DNA of 64,000 bases from Streptomyces sp. TSRI0107 (GTDB lineage: Bacteria > Actinomycetota > Actinomycetes > Streptomycetales > Streptomycetaceae), in NCBI RefSeq assembly GCF_001905845.1, contig NZ_LIVZ01000015.1, positions 124,001 to 188,000 of the forward strand. Reading direction: 5' to 3'. The notes beneath the pieces are model-generated. The model worked only from the letters and a program-made list of their open reading frames with translations. It had not been told where the DNA came from and did no database searches. How positions within the stretch are numbered: the first letter of the stretch is position 1; every line of letters starts with the position of its first letter. The translations under genes and the position numbers were made by a program. Shown here piece after piece: positions 43,079 through 52,006 of this stretch.

Positions 43079-43756
43079 TCAGCGGTTGATCATGTCCCGG
43101 GTCTGGGCGTAGACCGTCGCGTCGACGAGCAGGTCCGAGTGGCCGAGGCAGACGGTCCTGGTGTTCGCCGCCCCGGACAGGGGCACGGAACTGTCCGGGT
43201 TGATCACCAGGTCGCAAGGCGACCACCAGGTCGCGTAGCGGGATGAGCCCGGTGTCTCGTCTCCGGAGTTGAGTGCGGCGAGGTAGCCGGAACCGATACG
43301 CATCTCGGTGCAGGAGGTGTCGAAGCAGCTGTTGGCGCTGTCCGTGCCGTGATTGGGGCCGCCCAGCGACACCCAGGCGTCGACCTTGGAGGTCCCTCCG
43401 AGGTTCTTCAGGAAGTAGCGCGAGGAGAGCCCGCCCATGGAGTGGCTGACGATGTCGACTCGGGCGGCGCCGGTGGCCGCGAGCAGGCGGTCGACCTCGG
43501 CCGACAGCTGCCGGGCCGTCGTGGCGTTCGACTGGCGCCAGTCGTACGACCACTGGTCCAGGTGGGAGGACGGCCAGCCGTCGGTTCTGAATCGGTCGGC
43601 CATGACGTTCCAGTTGCCGGCGTCACCGGTGTAGCCGTGCACGAACAGGACGGGATCGGCGGTGGAGCTGCTCGACGCCTGGGCGGGAGCTGGGGCCTGC
43701 ACCGCGAGGAGGGCGCCGGCCACGGCGGCGGCAGCGGTCATGAGGGTTTTCTTCAC
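43079..43756 (-). CDS. secreted triacylglycerol lipase/esterase (alpha/beta hydrolase)
   Basis: 225 residues. A signal peptide (MKKTLMTAAAAVAGALLAVQAPAPAQA) is followed by VLFVHGYTGDAGNWNVMADRF (oxyanion-hole HGY), the nucleophile Ser106 in IVSHSMGGLSSRYFL, an Asp in CDLVINPDSSV and His206 in CLGHSDLL. Paired cysteines (C144/C149, C181/C203) suggest disulphides, as in Streptomyces EstA/LipA-type lipases. Acts outside the cell on esters or lipids. GTG 43756 is the start, GAGAG upstream. Confidence 0.92.
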   Translation of the reverse strand: MKKTLMTAAAAVAGALLAVQAPAPAQASSSSTADPVLFVHGYTGDAGNWNVMADRFRTDGWPSSHLDQWSYDWRQSNATTARQLSAEVDRLLAATGAARVDIVSHSMGGLSSRYFLKNLGGTSKVDAWVSLGGPNHGTDSANSCFDTSCTEMRIGSGYLAALNSGDETPGSSRYATWWSPCDLVINPDSSVPLSGAANTRTVCLGHSDLLVDATVYAQTRDMINR

Positions 43757-43944
43757 GATGGACTCTCACAGTGGGGTTCGGGGGAAGCGCTCGACGGCGC
43801 CGTCTGGCTGAAAGACCGCGTCGGGCGCTGCCCGGGTCACGGGAACACGGACTCGGCCTGTGGGCGTGCGGGAGCGTGCCGGGGGGCGGGTGCGCCGCGG
43901 CGGCACGGGGGCTAAGCGCTGGTGTTCTGAGGGTGGCGAGAGCG

Positions 43945-43956
43945 TACTGACCAGTA
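43945..43956. promoter_or_regulatory. TetR-type operator TACTGACCAGTA
   Basis: A near-perfect 12-bp palindrome of the form TAC(C/T)G-N2-C(A/G)GTA, about 190 bp upstream of the lipase gene. It matches the site at 44089 and common TetR-family operators. Confidence 0.55.
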
Positions 43957-44088
43957 GGTACGGATGGTCAAGAGGTGCGCGTCGGGTTTCTTCGCCTGGT
44001 CGCCGCCGAGGTCTTCCGCCCGTCCCCTCAGGCCTCCCGCGGCTCCCACTCACCCCTGCGGGGTCCCGTCTCCATCCGGTCACTCCTC

Positions 44089-44100
44089 TACCGCTCGGTA
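44089..44100. promoter_or_regulatory. TetR-type operator TACCGCTCGGTA
   Basis: Perfect 5+2+5 palindrome about 200 bp before the CSLREA gene, the same pattern as 43945-43956. The TetR gene at 47231 is a candidate regulator. Confidence 0.58.
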
Positions 44101-44153
44101 GACACGGAACTCCGTGAATGGAACGCTCCTTACAGAGCGCGGACGGCTCAGAC

Positions 44154-44198
44154 GCCGTTCACGACGTTCACGACGTTCACGCCGTTCACGCCTTTCAC
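44154..44198. repeat. five tandem 9-bp repeats, consensus G(A/C)CGTTCAC
   Basis: GCCGTTCAC, GACGTTCAC, GACGTTCAC, GCCGTTCAC and GCCTTTCAC in exact register. Located between the second TetR-type palindrome and the CSLREA start codon, so in its likely 5' leader or promoter. May bind a protein or be a polymorphic microsatellite. Confidence 0.8.
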
Positions 44199-44299
44199 CT
44201 CCCGCCGGCGCTCCTGCCCGGCCTGCCTCGCCGCTCCGACGCGGCGACACGTCCTCGTAGCAGCCGAGTCTTCCTCCCTCGCCGAGAGGAGTTCATCCG

Positions 44300-45544
44300 A
44301 TGAACCTGCGAACCGGCCCGGTGGTACTCACCGTCGGCCTCGCCACGGCCCTGGCACTCGCCGCGCCCACGACCGGCGCCGCCGCCCCCGCGGCCGCCGG
44401 GCCCACGGAGTTCACCGTGGACACCACGTCCGACGCGGTCGACGCCGACCCGTCGGACGGTCTGTGCCGCACCGCGTCGGGCACGTGCAGCCTGCGTGCC
44501 GCGGTGATGGCCGCCAACGCCCGCCAGGGCAGCACCATCATCCTGCCTCCCGGCCGCTACCGGCTGTCCATCCCGCCCGATCCCCGCCTGATCATCGGCG
44601 ACAACCCCGACCCGACCACGGGTGACCTGAACGTCGCCGTGCCCACCACGATCCGCGGCTCCGGCGCGCGGACCACCATCATCGACGCCGACCACCTGGA
44701 CCGCGCCTTCCGCATGCAGGCGGACACCCGGCTGTCCGATCTGACGATCACCGGGGGCACGGCCAAGCAGCGCGAACTGCCGGTCACCGACACCGGTGGC
44801 GGCGGCATCGCCAACGGGCACCACATGACGCTGCGACGCGTGGCCGTGACCGGGAACTCCGCGGGCTACGGCGGCGGCATCTTCAACACCCCCGGCTCGC
44901 ACCTGGATCTGATCGAGAGCACCGTCAGCGGGAACGTCTCGGGAGAGGCCGGAGGCATCAGGTTCGACGACGGCGGAACCGTCATCAACTCGACCGTCGC
45001 CGACAACCGGGTGACGAACCCGGGCGACCGCCCCGGCAGCCTCGCCGGTTACGGCGGTGGCATCGACATCCGCGGCCGCGAAACCGTGTCGATCCTCAAC
45101 TCGACGATCTCGGGGAACAGTTCCAGTGACGGCGGGGGCGGCATCAACATCGCCCCCGCCTACCTCGACAGCCTGCCCTCCCCGATCCCCGACATCATCG
45201 ATCTGCCCCTGGGGCGGCTGACGCTGCGCAACTCCGTCATCGCCGGCAACACCGTCGACGGCAGGGCCGCCGACTGCGAGAGGGCCTTCGCCACCATCGC
45301 GTCGGAGGGCCACAACATCGACGGTGACGGCAGCTGCCGGCTCACCGCCGCCGGCGACCTGCCCAGCCGTACGCCGCTGGTCGGCCCGCTCGCCGACAAC
45401 GGCGGCCCCACGGACACCGCCGCGCTGCTGCCGGGAAGCCCCGCCCTGGACGCCGCGGCCGACTGCCCGGCCACCGATCAGCGCGGTGTCGCCCGCCCGC
45501 AGGGTGCCGCCTGCGACATCGGCGCCTACGAGCAGACGTCATGA
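44300..45544 (+). CDS. secreted CSLREA-domain right-handed beta-helix protein
   Basis: 414 residues. A signal peptide (LTVGLATALALAAPTTGAAA) is followed by FTVDTTSDAVDADPSDGLCRTASGTCSLRAAVMAANA, the CSLREA module, and then helical rungs rich in TGG, GNSAGYGGGIFN, STVSGNVSGE and STISGNSSSDGGGGI, ending in the choice-of-anchor-type LLPGSPALDAAADCPATDQRGVARPQG. Surface-associated or extracellular; perhaps a carbohydrate-binding or adhesive protein. Its stop overlaps the next ATG by 4 bp. Confidence 0.9.
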   Translation: MNLRTGPVVLTVGLATALALAAPTTGAAAPAAAGPTEFTVDTTSDAVDADPSDGLCRTASGTCSLRAAVMAANARQGSTIILPPGRYRLSIPPDPRLIIGDNPDPTTGDLNVAVPTTIRGSGARTTIIDADHLDRAFRMQADTRLSDLTITGGTAKQRELPVTDTGGGGIANGHHMTLRRVAVTGNSAGYGGGIFNTPGSHLDLIESTVSGNVSGEAGGIRFDDGGTVINSTVADNRVTNPGDRPGSLAGYGGGIDIRGRETVSILNSTISGNSSSDGGGGINIAPAYLDSLPSPIPDIIDLPLGRLTLRNSVIAGNTVDGRAADCERAFATIASEGHNIDGDGSCRLTAAGDLPSRTPLVGPLADNGGPTDTAALLPGSPALDAAADCPATDQRGVARPQGAACDIGAYEQTS

Positions 45545-47220
45545 CCGCGCCGCCCGCACCGGCATCAGGCGTGGCGACGAGATCGCCGAGCCCGCGCGGC
45601 GCCCCGGCCCTCGGCCTGATCGCGGTCGTGGCCCTGCTGCTGTCCTGCCTCGCCGTCGCCCCGAGCACGGCCGCCGCCGCTCATGACTCCCTGGTCCTGC
45701 GCACCGACCGCGGCTGGGTGCGCGGCGCGGCGCACGGAGACGGCATCCGGGTCTTCCAGGGCATCCCCTTCGCCGCCCCGCCGACAGGCGAGCTGCGCTG
45801 GCGTCCCCCACGGCCCGCCGAGCGCTGGCCGGGCGTGCGGGACGCCACCGCGCCTGCCCATCCCTGCCCCCAGCTGCCGCTGACACTGCTCCCCGACGGC
45901 GGCCCCGTCCTGCCCGGCGCGTCCAACCGCACCGGCAGCACGACGGAGGACTGCCTGTACCTCAATGTGTGGACACCCGCCCGTACCGGCGGCCGGCCCC
46001 TCCCCGTGCTGGTGTGGCTGCACGGCGGCGGCAACGCCTACGGCGCCGGCAGCGACTACGACGGTTCGGCGCTGGCCGCGCGCGGCATGGTCGTGGTGAC
46101 CGTCAACTACCGCCTGGGAGCGTTGGGCTTCCTCGCCCACCCCGCCCTGTCGTCGGAGAGCGAGGACCACGCCTCCGGGGACTACGGCCTGATGGATCAG
46201 CAGGCCGCGCTGCGCTGGGTCCGGCGCAACATCGGCGCCTTCGGCGGCGACCACGGCCGGGTCACCCTCGGCGGTCAGTCCGCCGGATCCGTGGACACCT
46301 GCGCCCATATCGCCTCCCCGACCGCCGAAGGCCTGTTCCAGCGGGCGATCCAGCAGAGCGGGAGCTGCGCCTCGGACGGTGGACTGACCCCGCTCACGCT
46401 GGGCGCGGCCGAGCGGCGAGGAGCCGACTTCGCGGCCTCGGCCGGCTGCCCGGACCCGGCGACCGCGGCGGCCTGTCTGCGCGCCCTGTCCACCAGCGAG
46501 CTGCTGCGCGGCACCGGGACCGGGACCGGGACGGCTTCCTTGTGGGGTCCGAACACCGGGCCGCGTGTCCTCCCGCGCGCTCCGGACAGGGCGTGGGCCG
46601 AGGGACGAGTGAACGCCGTCCCGACGCTGATCGGCAGCACCCACGACGAGTACCGGTACTTCACCGCGCTGTACGTGGACCTGCTCGGCGGCGGCCCGCT
46701 GACTCCCGCCTCGTACTCCGCCCTGGTCGGGCTCCAGCACGGGGGCCGCGCGGCGGCGGTCCTGCGCACGTATCCGGCCTCGGCGTATCCCTCCCCCAAC
46801 CTGGCCTACTCCGCCGTCAACACCGACCAGCGGTTCGCCTGCCCGGCACGGGCCGACAGCCGGCTGTACGGCACCCGGACGCCCGTCTACGCCTACGAGT
46901 TCCACGACCCCGAGGCGCCACCGTTCATCCCGGCGCCGCACACGCCGCAGGGCGCGTTCCACGCTTCCGAACTGGCGTATCTCTTTCCCATGGACGCGAT
47001 GCGCCTGACGCCCGCCCAGCGGCGGCTGTCCGCGACGATGACCTCCTACTGGGCACGGTTCGCGGCCACCGGCGATCCCAACGGCCCCCATGTCCCCGCC
47101 TGGCCCCGCCACACGGCCGAAGGAGACCGCGTCCAGGTGCTGGCGCCGGACCGGGTCGCGTCCACCACCGGCTTCGCGGCCGACCACCACTGCGCGTTCT
47201 GGTACCCCTCCCCCACCTGA
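45541..47220 (+). CDS. secreted type B carboxylesterase
   Basis: 559 residues. N-terminal hydrophobic signal (LGLIAVVALLLSCLAVAPSTAAAA), FQGIPFAAPPTGELRWRPP and EDCLYLNVWTP at the start of the esterase fold, oxyanion loop WLHGGGNAYGAGS, nucleophile Ser247 in VTLGGQSAGSVD, and catalytic Glu and His toward the end (STHDEYRYF, ASELAYLF). ATGA coupling to the CSLREA gene means they are made together. Hydrolyses short-chain esters outside the cell; natural substrate unknown. Confidence 0.93.
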   Translation: MTAPPAPASGVATRSPSPRGAPALGLIAVVALLLSCLAVAPSTAAAAHDSLVLRTDRGWVRGAAHGDGIRVFQGIPFAAPPTGELRWRPPRPAERWPGVRDATAPAHPCPQLPLTLLPDGGPVLPGASNRTGSTTEDCLYLNVWTPARTGGRPLPVLVWLHGGGNAYGAGSDYDGSALAARGMVVVTVNYRLGALGFLAHPALSSESEDHASGDYGLMDQQAALRWVRRNIGAFGGDHGRVTLGGQSAGSVDTCAHIASPTAEGLFQRAIQQSGSCASDGGLTPLTLGAAERRGADFAASAGCPDPATAAACLRALSTSELLRGTGTGTGTASLWGPNTGPRVLPRAPDRAWAEGRVNAVPTLIGSTHDEYRYFTALYVDLLGGGPLTPASYSALVGLQHGGRAAAVLRTYPASAYPSPNLAYSAVNTDQRFACPARADSRLYGTRTPVYAYEFHDPEAPPFIPAPHTPQGAFHASELAYLFPMDAMRLTPAQRRLSATMTSYWARFAATGDPNGPHVPAWPRHTAEGDRVQVLAPDRVASTTGFAADHHCAFWYPSPT

Positions 47221-47230
47221 CCGCCGGGCG

Positions 47231-47890
47231 TCATGCCCTGTCCGTGCCGTCACGCGACAGGGCATCGTCACCGGAGGTCCCGTCCGCGAGCACGCCGTGG
47301 TGAGCCGCGAGCGCGAGCAAGGCGACGTGCAACGGCTCGGTGTCCAGGACGGCACTCGGATCGAACCAGCGTGCGACGACGGTGCCGCTCGCCATCCTGA
47401 GAGTGAAGCGAGCCAGCTCGTCCGCGACCTCCGGTCGCTCGTTCAGCCCGAACACGGCGCTCAGCGCATCCCGGCACCAGGCCACCAGCGCGTCGCGGTA
47501 GTGGTGCACCTCGGCCACTGCCGCCGCGCCGGCGTCCTGCTGCACCAGGCCCAGCCCCAGCAGAAGCTTCACACCACGCGGCTGACACTGGAGCGCGGCC
47601 TGGACCTGCGCGAGGAAGACGTGCAGACGCTGCCCGGCATCGGCCCCCTGCACCTCGACCGGGGGCAGGGCCGCCAGCAGCGCGGTCCTCGCACGCTCCA
47701 GCACCGCGACGTAGATCCCGTCCTTGCTGCCGAAGTGCCAGTAGATGGAGCTGGCCGGCAGACCGCAGTCGGCGGAGATCATGGAGATGGAGGTCGCGGC
47801 GTAGCCGTGCCGCGACATCAGCTCGCCGGCGCTGTCGAGAATCGCGTCGCGGGACCGTGCGCCGCGGTCCTGGGCCGGTGCCTGCGTCAT
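47231..47890 (-). CDS. TetR-family transcriptional regulator
   Basis: 219 residues. Winged-helix-free TetR HTH: RSRDAILDSAGELMSRHGYAATSISMISADCGLPASSIYWHFGSKDGIYVAVL, followed by the all-helical ligand domain. It lies 10 bp beyond the carboxylesterase stop, convergent. The TAC(C/T)G palindromes upstream of the lipase and CSLREA genes are candidate sites. Probable repressor of the local esterase genes. Confidence 0.93.
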   Translation of the reverse strand: MTQAPAQDRGARSRDAILDSAGELMSRHGYAATSISMISADCGLPASSIYWHFGSKDGIYVAVLERARTALLAALPPVEVQGADAGQRLHVFLAQVQAALQCQPRGVKLLLGLGLVQQDAGAAAVAEVHHYRDALVAWCRDALSAVFGLNERPEVADELARFTLRMASGTVVARWFDPSAVLDTEPLHVALLALAAHHGVLADGTSGDDALSRDGTDRA

Positions 47891-47923
47891 ACAGCCGACT
47901 CTAGGCGAGAACCCGGTGTCCGC

Positions 47924-49048
47924 TCAGCCGTCTGCGGGGCCCGTTCGGGTCCCGGGACCCCCGCAGCGGACGGCAACGGCCGCGATGTCGTCGTCGAGTC
48001 TTCCGCCGCTGTAGCGGAGCAGGTCCTGGTGGAGCCGGTCCAGCAGCTCTCGGGGCGCCGTCGGGCCGAGCTGCCGCATCCACTCCGGCAGCGGGAAGAA
48101 CGTACCGGTGCGGTCCCGGGTCTCCGTCACGCCGTCGGTGTAGATCAGCATCTGGTCGCCCGAGGTGAAGGCGACGGTGTCGACGTTGTAGTCGGCTCCG
48201 AGGAGCGCCGCCAGGTTGAGGGGCGGCGAGGGAGCGCTGGGCTCGAGGACGCGGATCTCCCCGCTCCGCACCAGCAGTGGCGGGGGGTGCCCGCAGTTGA
48301 GGATTCTCACCACCCCGCCGCCGTACTGGATCTCGGCGATCAGAGCGGTGGCGAAGTGCTCGGGCTGGTCCGGGTCGAGCATCGCCAGGCTGTAGCGGCC
48401 CAGGCTGGTCTCCAGGCGGCGGATGATGCCCTTCAGGTCGGGCTGGTCGTACGCGTTCTCCCTGAAGCAGTTGATCACCGCCGAGGCGGCGCCCACCGCC
48501 GACAGCCCCTTGCCGCGCACGTCACCGATGAGCAGCCGGACCCCGTACGGCGTGTCGGCCACCTCGTAGAAGTCGCCCCCGATCCGGGCCTGCTCCTGGG
48601 CCGCCAGATACAGCGACTCGATCTCGACGTCCTGGACCCGGCAGGGCATGGGACGCAGCAGCACCTTCTGAGCCGCGTCCGCGACGAGCCGGACCTGGAA
48701 GAGGGCCTCCTCCCGCTGGAGCCGGAGACGGCTCGTGTACGCGGCCGCCAAGGTGACCGCGACGATGGCGGCCGCCGTGTAGGGCGTCCCCAGATCGGAG
48801 TAGAACTGGCTGAGCACGATCATGACGAGCAGACAGAACGCCCCCAGCAGCATCGTGGGCACCACCGGCCACATCGCGGCGGCGAGGGCGGGTGCGGCGG
48901 GCAGGAGACGGCTGAAGGCGATCTCCCTGGGGGTGGCGAAGGCCAGGCCGGAGATGAGGAGGGTGAGGATCAGGGGGGACAGCACTACGGCCTCGCGCCG
49001 GCCACCGTACGGGGCGCGGTGACGCCGAGGCCGTCCTGTTCTGATCAC
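47924..49048 (-). CDS. membrane-anchored SpoIIE/PP2C phosphatase
   Basis: 374 residues (GTG 49048, AGGATA upstream). Four or so N-terminal spans (LSPLILTLLISGLAFA, LLPAAPALAAAMWPVVPTMLLGAFCLLVMIVL, AAAIVAVTLAAAYT) precede a phosphatase: ARIGGDFYEVADTPYGVRLLIGDVRGKGLSAVGAAS, then GHPPPLLVRSGE, LIYTDGVTETRDRTG and the closing DDDIAAVAVR. Metal-binding Asp residues are present (GGDF, GDV, DGV, DDD). No HATPase domain. Divergent from the 938-residue phosphatase; the two may act on the same anti-sigma partner network. Confidence 0.9.
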   Translation of the reverse strand: MIRTGRPRRHRAPYGGRREAVVLSPLILTLLISGLAFATPREIAFSRLLPAAPALAAAMWPVVPTMLLGAFCLLVMIVLSQFYSDLGTPYTAAAIVAVTLAAAYTSRLRLQREEALFQVRLVADAAQKVLLRPMPCRVQDVEIESLYLAAQEQARIGGDFYEVADTPYGVRLLIGDVRGKGLSAVGAASAVINCFRENAYDQPDLKGIIRRLETSLGRYSLAMLDPDQPEHFATALIAEIQYGGGVVRILNCGHPPPLLVRSGEIRVLEPSAPSPPLNLAALLGADYNVDTVAFTSGDQMLIYTDGVTETRDRTGTFFPLPEWMRQLGPTAPRELLDRLHQDLLRYSGGRLDDDIAAVAVRCGGPGTRTGPADG

Positions 49049-49137
49049 AAAAGTATCCTATCGGGGCATAACGGGCTTCGTTTCGTGAGAGGGCGCGCGC
49101 CAGCGTCAGCTCCCCCGAGTGGTGCTATCAAGGGTGT

Positions 49138-51954
49138 ATGGAGGTATTTTCCGGGCGCCCTCGGAGCCCGGAACGTCATCCGTCTGTCGGACGTTCTCGC
49201 GAAGGCCGAGCCTCGCTGCTGAACCTGCGCAGTGCGGCCGGTCAGGTGTTTCTGCTCCAGATCGTCATCGTGGTCCTGCTGGTCGCGGCGGCGGTGGTGG
49301 GGATGGTGCTCCAGGCGGCGAGTGACGCTCTGCAGCAAGGGCGCCGGGAGTCGGTCGTCGCGGCCCAGACGTTCGCGAACGCCCCCGGCACGGCCGCGGC
49401 GCTGCAGAGCCCGGACCCGTCGGCGGTGCTGCAGCCGCGGGCCGAGGAGGCACGCAAGCGCGCGGGCATGGACTTCATCGTCGCCATGAACACGGAGGGG
49501 ATTCGCTACACGTACCCGTACCCCCAGGAGATCGGGAAGAAGTTCGTCGGCACCATCGAACCGGCGCTGCAGGGCCGTACCGTCGTCGAGCAGGCCGGCG
49601 GTCCGCCGCTGCCCGTGGGCAAGGGGACGAACGTGCAGGCGGTGGTCCCGGTGACCGACTCGCGCGGCGAGGTGGTCGGCCTGGTCTCCGCCGGGCTCAC
49701 GGTCAAGAACGTGGCGCAGCTGTGGCTGCCGCAGCTGCCGATCATCCTGGGCAGCGGCGCCGCAGCGCTCGTGCTGGCCATCGCGGGAACCACGCTGGTG
49801 ATCCGGCGGCTGCGGCGGCAGACCCGCGGCCTGGCCCCGGTCGAGCTGGCGCAGCTGTACGAGCACCACGACGCGGTCCTGCACGCGGTGCGCGAAGGCG
49901 TGCTGATCATCGGCCCCGACGGGCGGCTGCTGCTGGCGAACGACGAGGCGATGCGACTGCTCGGACTGCCGGAGCAGGTGCAGGGGCGTCCGGTGCGGGA
50001 GCTGGGACTGCCGGAGCCGATGCTGCGCCTGCTGTCGTCGCCGGACGCGGTCACCGACGAGGTGCACAGCGTGGGGAACCGGATGCTGGCGGTGAACAAG
50101 CGGCCGACGTACCCGCACGACGACCGGGCCGGCTCCGTGGTGACGCTGCGGGACACCACGGAACTGGCGGCGGTCTCGGGGCGGGCCGAGGTCGCGCGCG
50201 AGCGGCTGAAGCTGCTGTACGAGGCCGGGATGGGCATCGGGACGACGCTGGACGTGGGGCGTACCGCGCAGGAGCTGGCCGACGTCGCGGCGCGGCAGTT
50301 CGCCGACCTGGTGACGGTGGATCTGCTCGACGCGGTGCTGCGCGGATGGGAGCCGACGGCGGAGGGCTGGCGGCATCTGCGCCGGGCGGCGATCGGCGGC
50401 GACCACCAGAGGGTGCCGGTGTATCGACTGGGCGAGGTGATCACGTTCTCGGTCCACACCCCGCAGATGCGGACGCTGCAGGAAGGGCGGGGCCTGCTGG
50501 AGACGGACCTGTCGCAGGCGCGAGGCTGGCGGGAACAGGATCCGGAGCGCGCCCGCAAGGCCCTGGAGTGCGGGCTGCGGTCGCTGGTGACGGTGCCGCT
50601 GCGGGCGCGGCACGTGGCGCTGGGCGTGGCGAACTTCTACCGGACGGCGGACTCCCCGGCGTTCGAACCGGAAGACCTCGACATCGCGGAGGAGCTGGCC
50701 GTCCGGGCGGCGGTGGCCCTCGACAACGCCCGGCGGTTCACCCGGGAGCACGCGATGGCGGTGACACTGCAGCGCAGCCTGCTGCCGCGCGGTCAGCCGG
50801 ATCAGGACGCGCTGGAGGTGTCCTGGCGGTATCTGCCCGCGGAGGCGGGAGTGGGCGGGGACTGGTTCGACGTCATCCCGCTGCCCGGGGCTCGCGTCGC
50901 CCTGGTGATGGGTGACGTCGTCGGGCACGGCCTGCACGCGGCGGCGACGATGGGCCGGCTGCGCACCGCGGTGCACAATTTCTCCACCCTCGACCTGCCC
51001 GTGGACGAGGTGCTCGGGAACCTGGACGACCTGGTCGTCCGCATGGACAACGAGGAGGGCGCGGACGACGCCGCAAACGGCCACGAGGGGCAGGGCGTGA
51101 CGGGCGCGACCTGTCTCTACGCCGTCTACGACCCGGTGGCGGGGTCCTGCACGATGGCCCGCGCGGGACACCCGGAGCCGATGGTGCTGCTCCCGGACGG
51201 GACGGTCACCTGTCCCGGGGTCCCGGCCTCGGCGCCCCTGGGTCTGGGCGGCTACCCCTTCGAGACCGCCGAGTTCACCGTGCCGGAGGGCTCACAGCTG
51301 GTGCTGTACACCGACGGCCTGGTGGAGGACCGCGCCCAGGACATCGACGTGGGGATGGAGAGGTTGCGCCGGGCGCTGGACGGCTTCGGGGACCGCAGTC
51401 CGGAGGAGACGTGTCAGGCGGTGATGGACGCGCTGCAGCCGTCGCCCTCCTTCGACGACATCGCGCTGCTCACGGCACGTACCCGGATCTACCCGCCCTC
51501 GCGCGTGGCCGAGTGGGACGTGCCGCCGGACCCGGCGCTGGTGCCCTCGGTGCGGGCGCGCTGCCGGGAGACCCTGGCGCAGTGGGGGCTGGAGGAGACC
51601 GGATACGCCACGGAGCTGATCGTCAGCGAGCTGGTCACGAACGCGATCCGGTACGGCTCGCCGCCGATCGGCGTGCGGCTGCTGCACGGACGCTGTCTGA
51701 CCTGCGAGGTGTCGGACGGCAGCGGCACCTCGCCACGCCTGCGGCGGGCAGCGACCACGGACGAGGGCGGACGGGGGCTGTTCCTGGTGGCGCAGTTCGC
51801 CCAGCGATGGGGAACGCGGCACACGCCCCGCGGCAAGGTCATCTGGGCGGAACAGTTCCTCCAGGACGGCGCTTCCGGCGCCTCACACCCCGCACCGGTC
51901 AGCTTCCTCCTCGACCAGTTCGACCTGGATCAGTTCGACCTCGATCAGGATTGA
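49138..51954 (+). CDS. multidomain sensor phosphatase: sCache-PAS-GAF-SpoIIE-HATPase
   Basis: 938 residues. TM1 38-60, an extracellular sCache_3-type sensor (GIRYTYPYPQEIGKKFVG, VVPVTDSRGEVVGLVSAGLTV) to about 190, TM2 200-222, PAS about 240-350 (AVLHAVREGVLIIGPDGRLLLANDEAMRLLG), GAF about 360-540, SpoIIE phosphatase about 550-785 (GVGGDWFDVIPLPGARVALVMGDVVGHGLHAAATM) and an HATPase_c/RsbW-like kinase about 800-915 (ELIVSELVTNAIRYGSPP). It resembles Streptomyces osmotic/stress regulators that combine phosphatase and kinase. The tail repeats DQFDL three times. Citrate/dicarboxylate-like sCache suggests an organic acid signal. Confidence 0.92.
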   Translation: MEVFSGRPRSPERHPSVGRSREGRASLLNLRSAAGQVFLLQIVIVVLLVAAAVVGMVLQAASDALQQGRRESVVAAQTFANAPGTAAALQSPDPSAVLQPRAEEARKRAGMDFIVAMNTEGIRYTYPYPQEIGKKFVGTIEPALQGRTVVEQAGGPPLPVGKGTNVQAVVPVTDSRGEVVGLVSAGLTVKNVAQLWLPQLPIILGSGAAALVLAIAGTTLVIRRLRRQTRGLAPVELAQLYEHHDAVLHAVREGVLIIGPDGRLLLANDEAMRLLGLPEQVQGRPVRELGLPEPMLRLLSSPDAVTDEVHSVGNRMLAVNKRPTYPHDDRAGSVVTLRDTTELAAVSGRAEVARERLKLLYEAGMGIGTTLDVGRTAQELADVAARQFADLVTVDLLDAVLRGWEPTAEGWRHLRRAAIGGDHQRVPVYRLGEVITFSVHTPQMRTLQEGRGLLETDLSQARGWREQDPERARKALECGLRSLVTVPLRARHVALGVANFYRTADSPAFEPEDLDIAEELAVRAAVALDNARRFTREHAMAVTLQRSLLPRGQPDQDALEVSWRYLPAEAGVGGDWFDVIPLPGARVALVMGDVVGHGLHAAATMGRLRTAVHNFSTLDLPVDEVLGNLDDLVVRMDNEEGADDAANGHEGQGVTGATCLYAVYDPVAGSCTMARAGHPEPMVLLPDGTVTCPGVPASAPLGLGGYPFETAEFTVPEGSQLVLYTDGLVEDRAQDIDVGMERLRRALDGFGDRSPEETCQAVMDALQPSPSFDDIALLTARTRIYPPSRVAEWDVPPDPALVPSVRARCRETLAQWGLEETGYATELIVSELVTNAIRYGSPPIGVRLLHGRCLTCEVSDGSGTSPRLRRAATTDEGGRGLFLVAQFAQRWGTRHTPRGKVIWAEQFLQDGASGASHPAPVSFLLDQFDLDQFDLDQD

Positions 51955-52006
51955 TTGATCCCGGCTTGTGAGCGCCTGCCGAGCCCTTCCCCGGCTCGGC
52001 CGTGCG

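Larger units (their letters stand above)
43757..44299. other. 543-bp divergent intergenic region
   Basis: No gene with a plausible ribosome site. It holds two TetR-type palindromes and a 9-bp tandem repeat, described separately, and serves as the divergent control region of the lipase and CSLREA genes. Confidence 0.7.

Noticed and set aside
44154..44198. CRISPR-like array
   Set aside because: Repeats are 9 bp without spacers; a simple tandem repeat.
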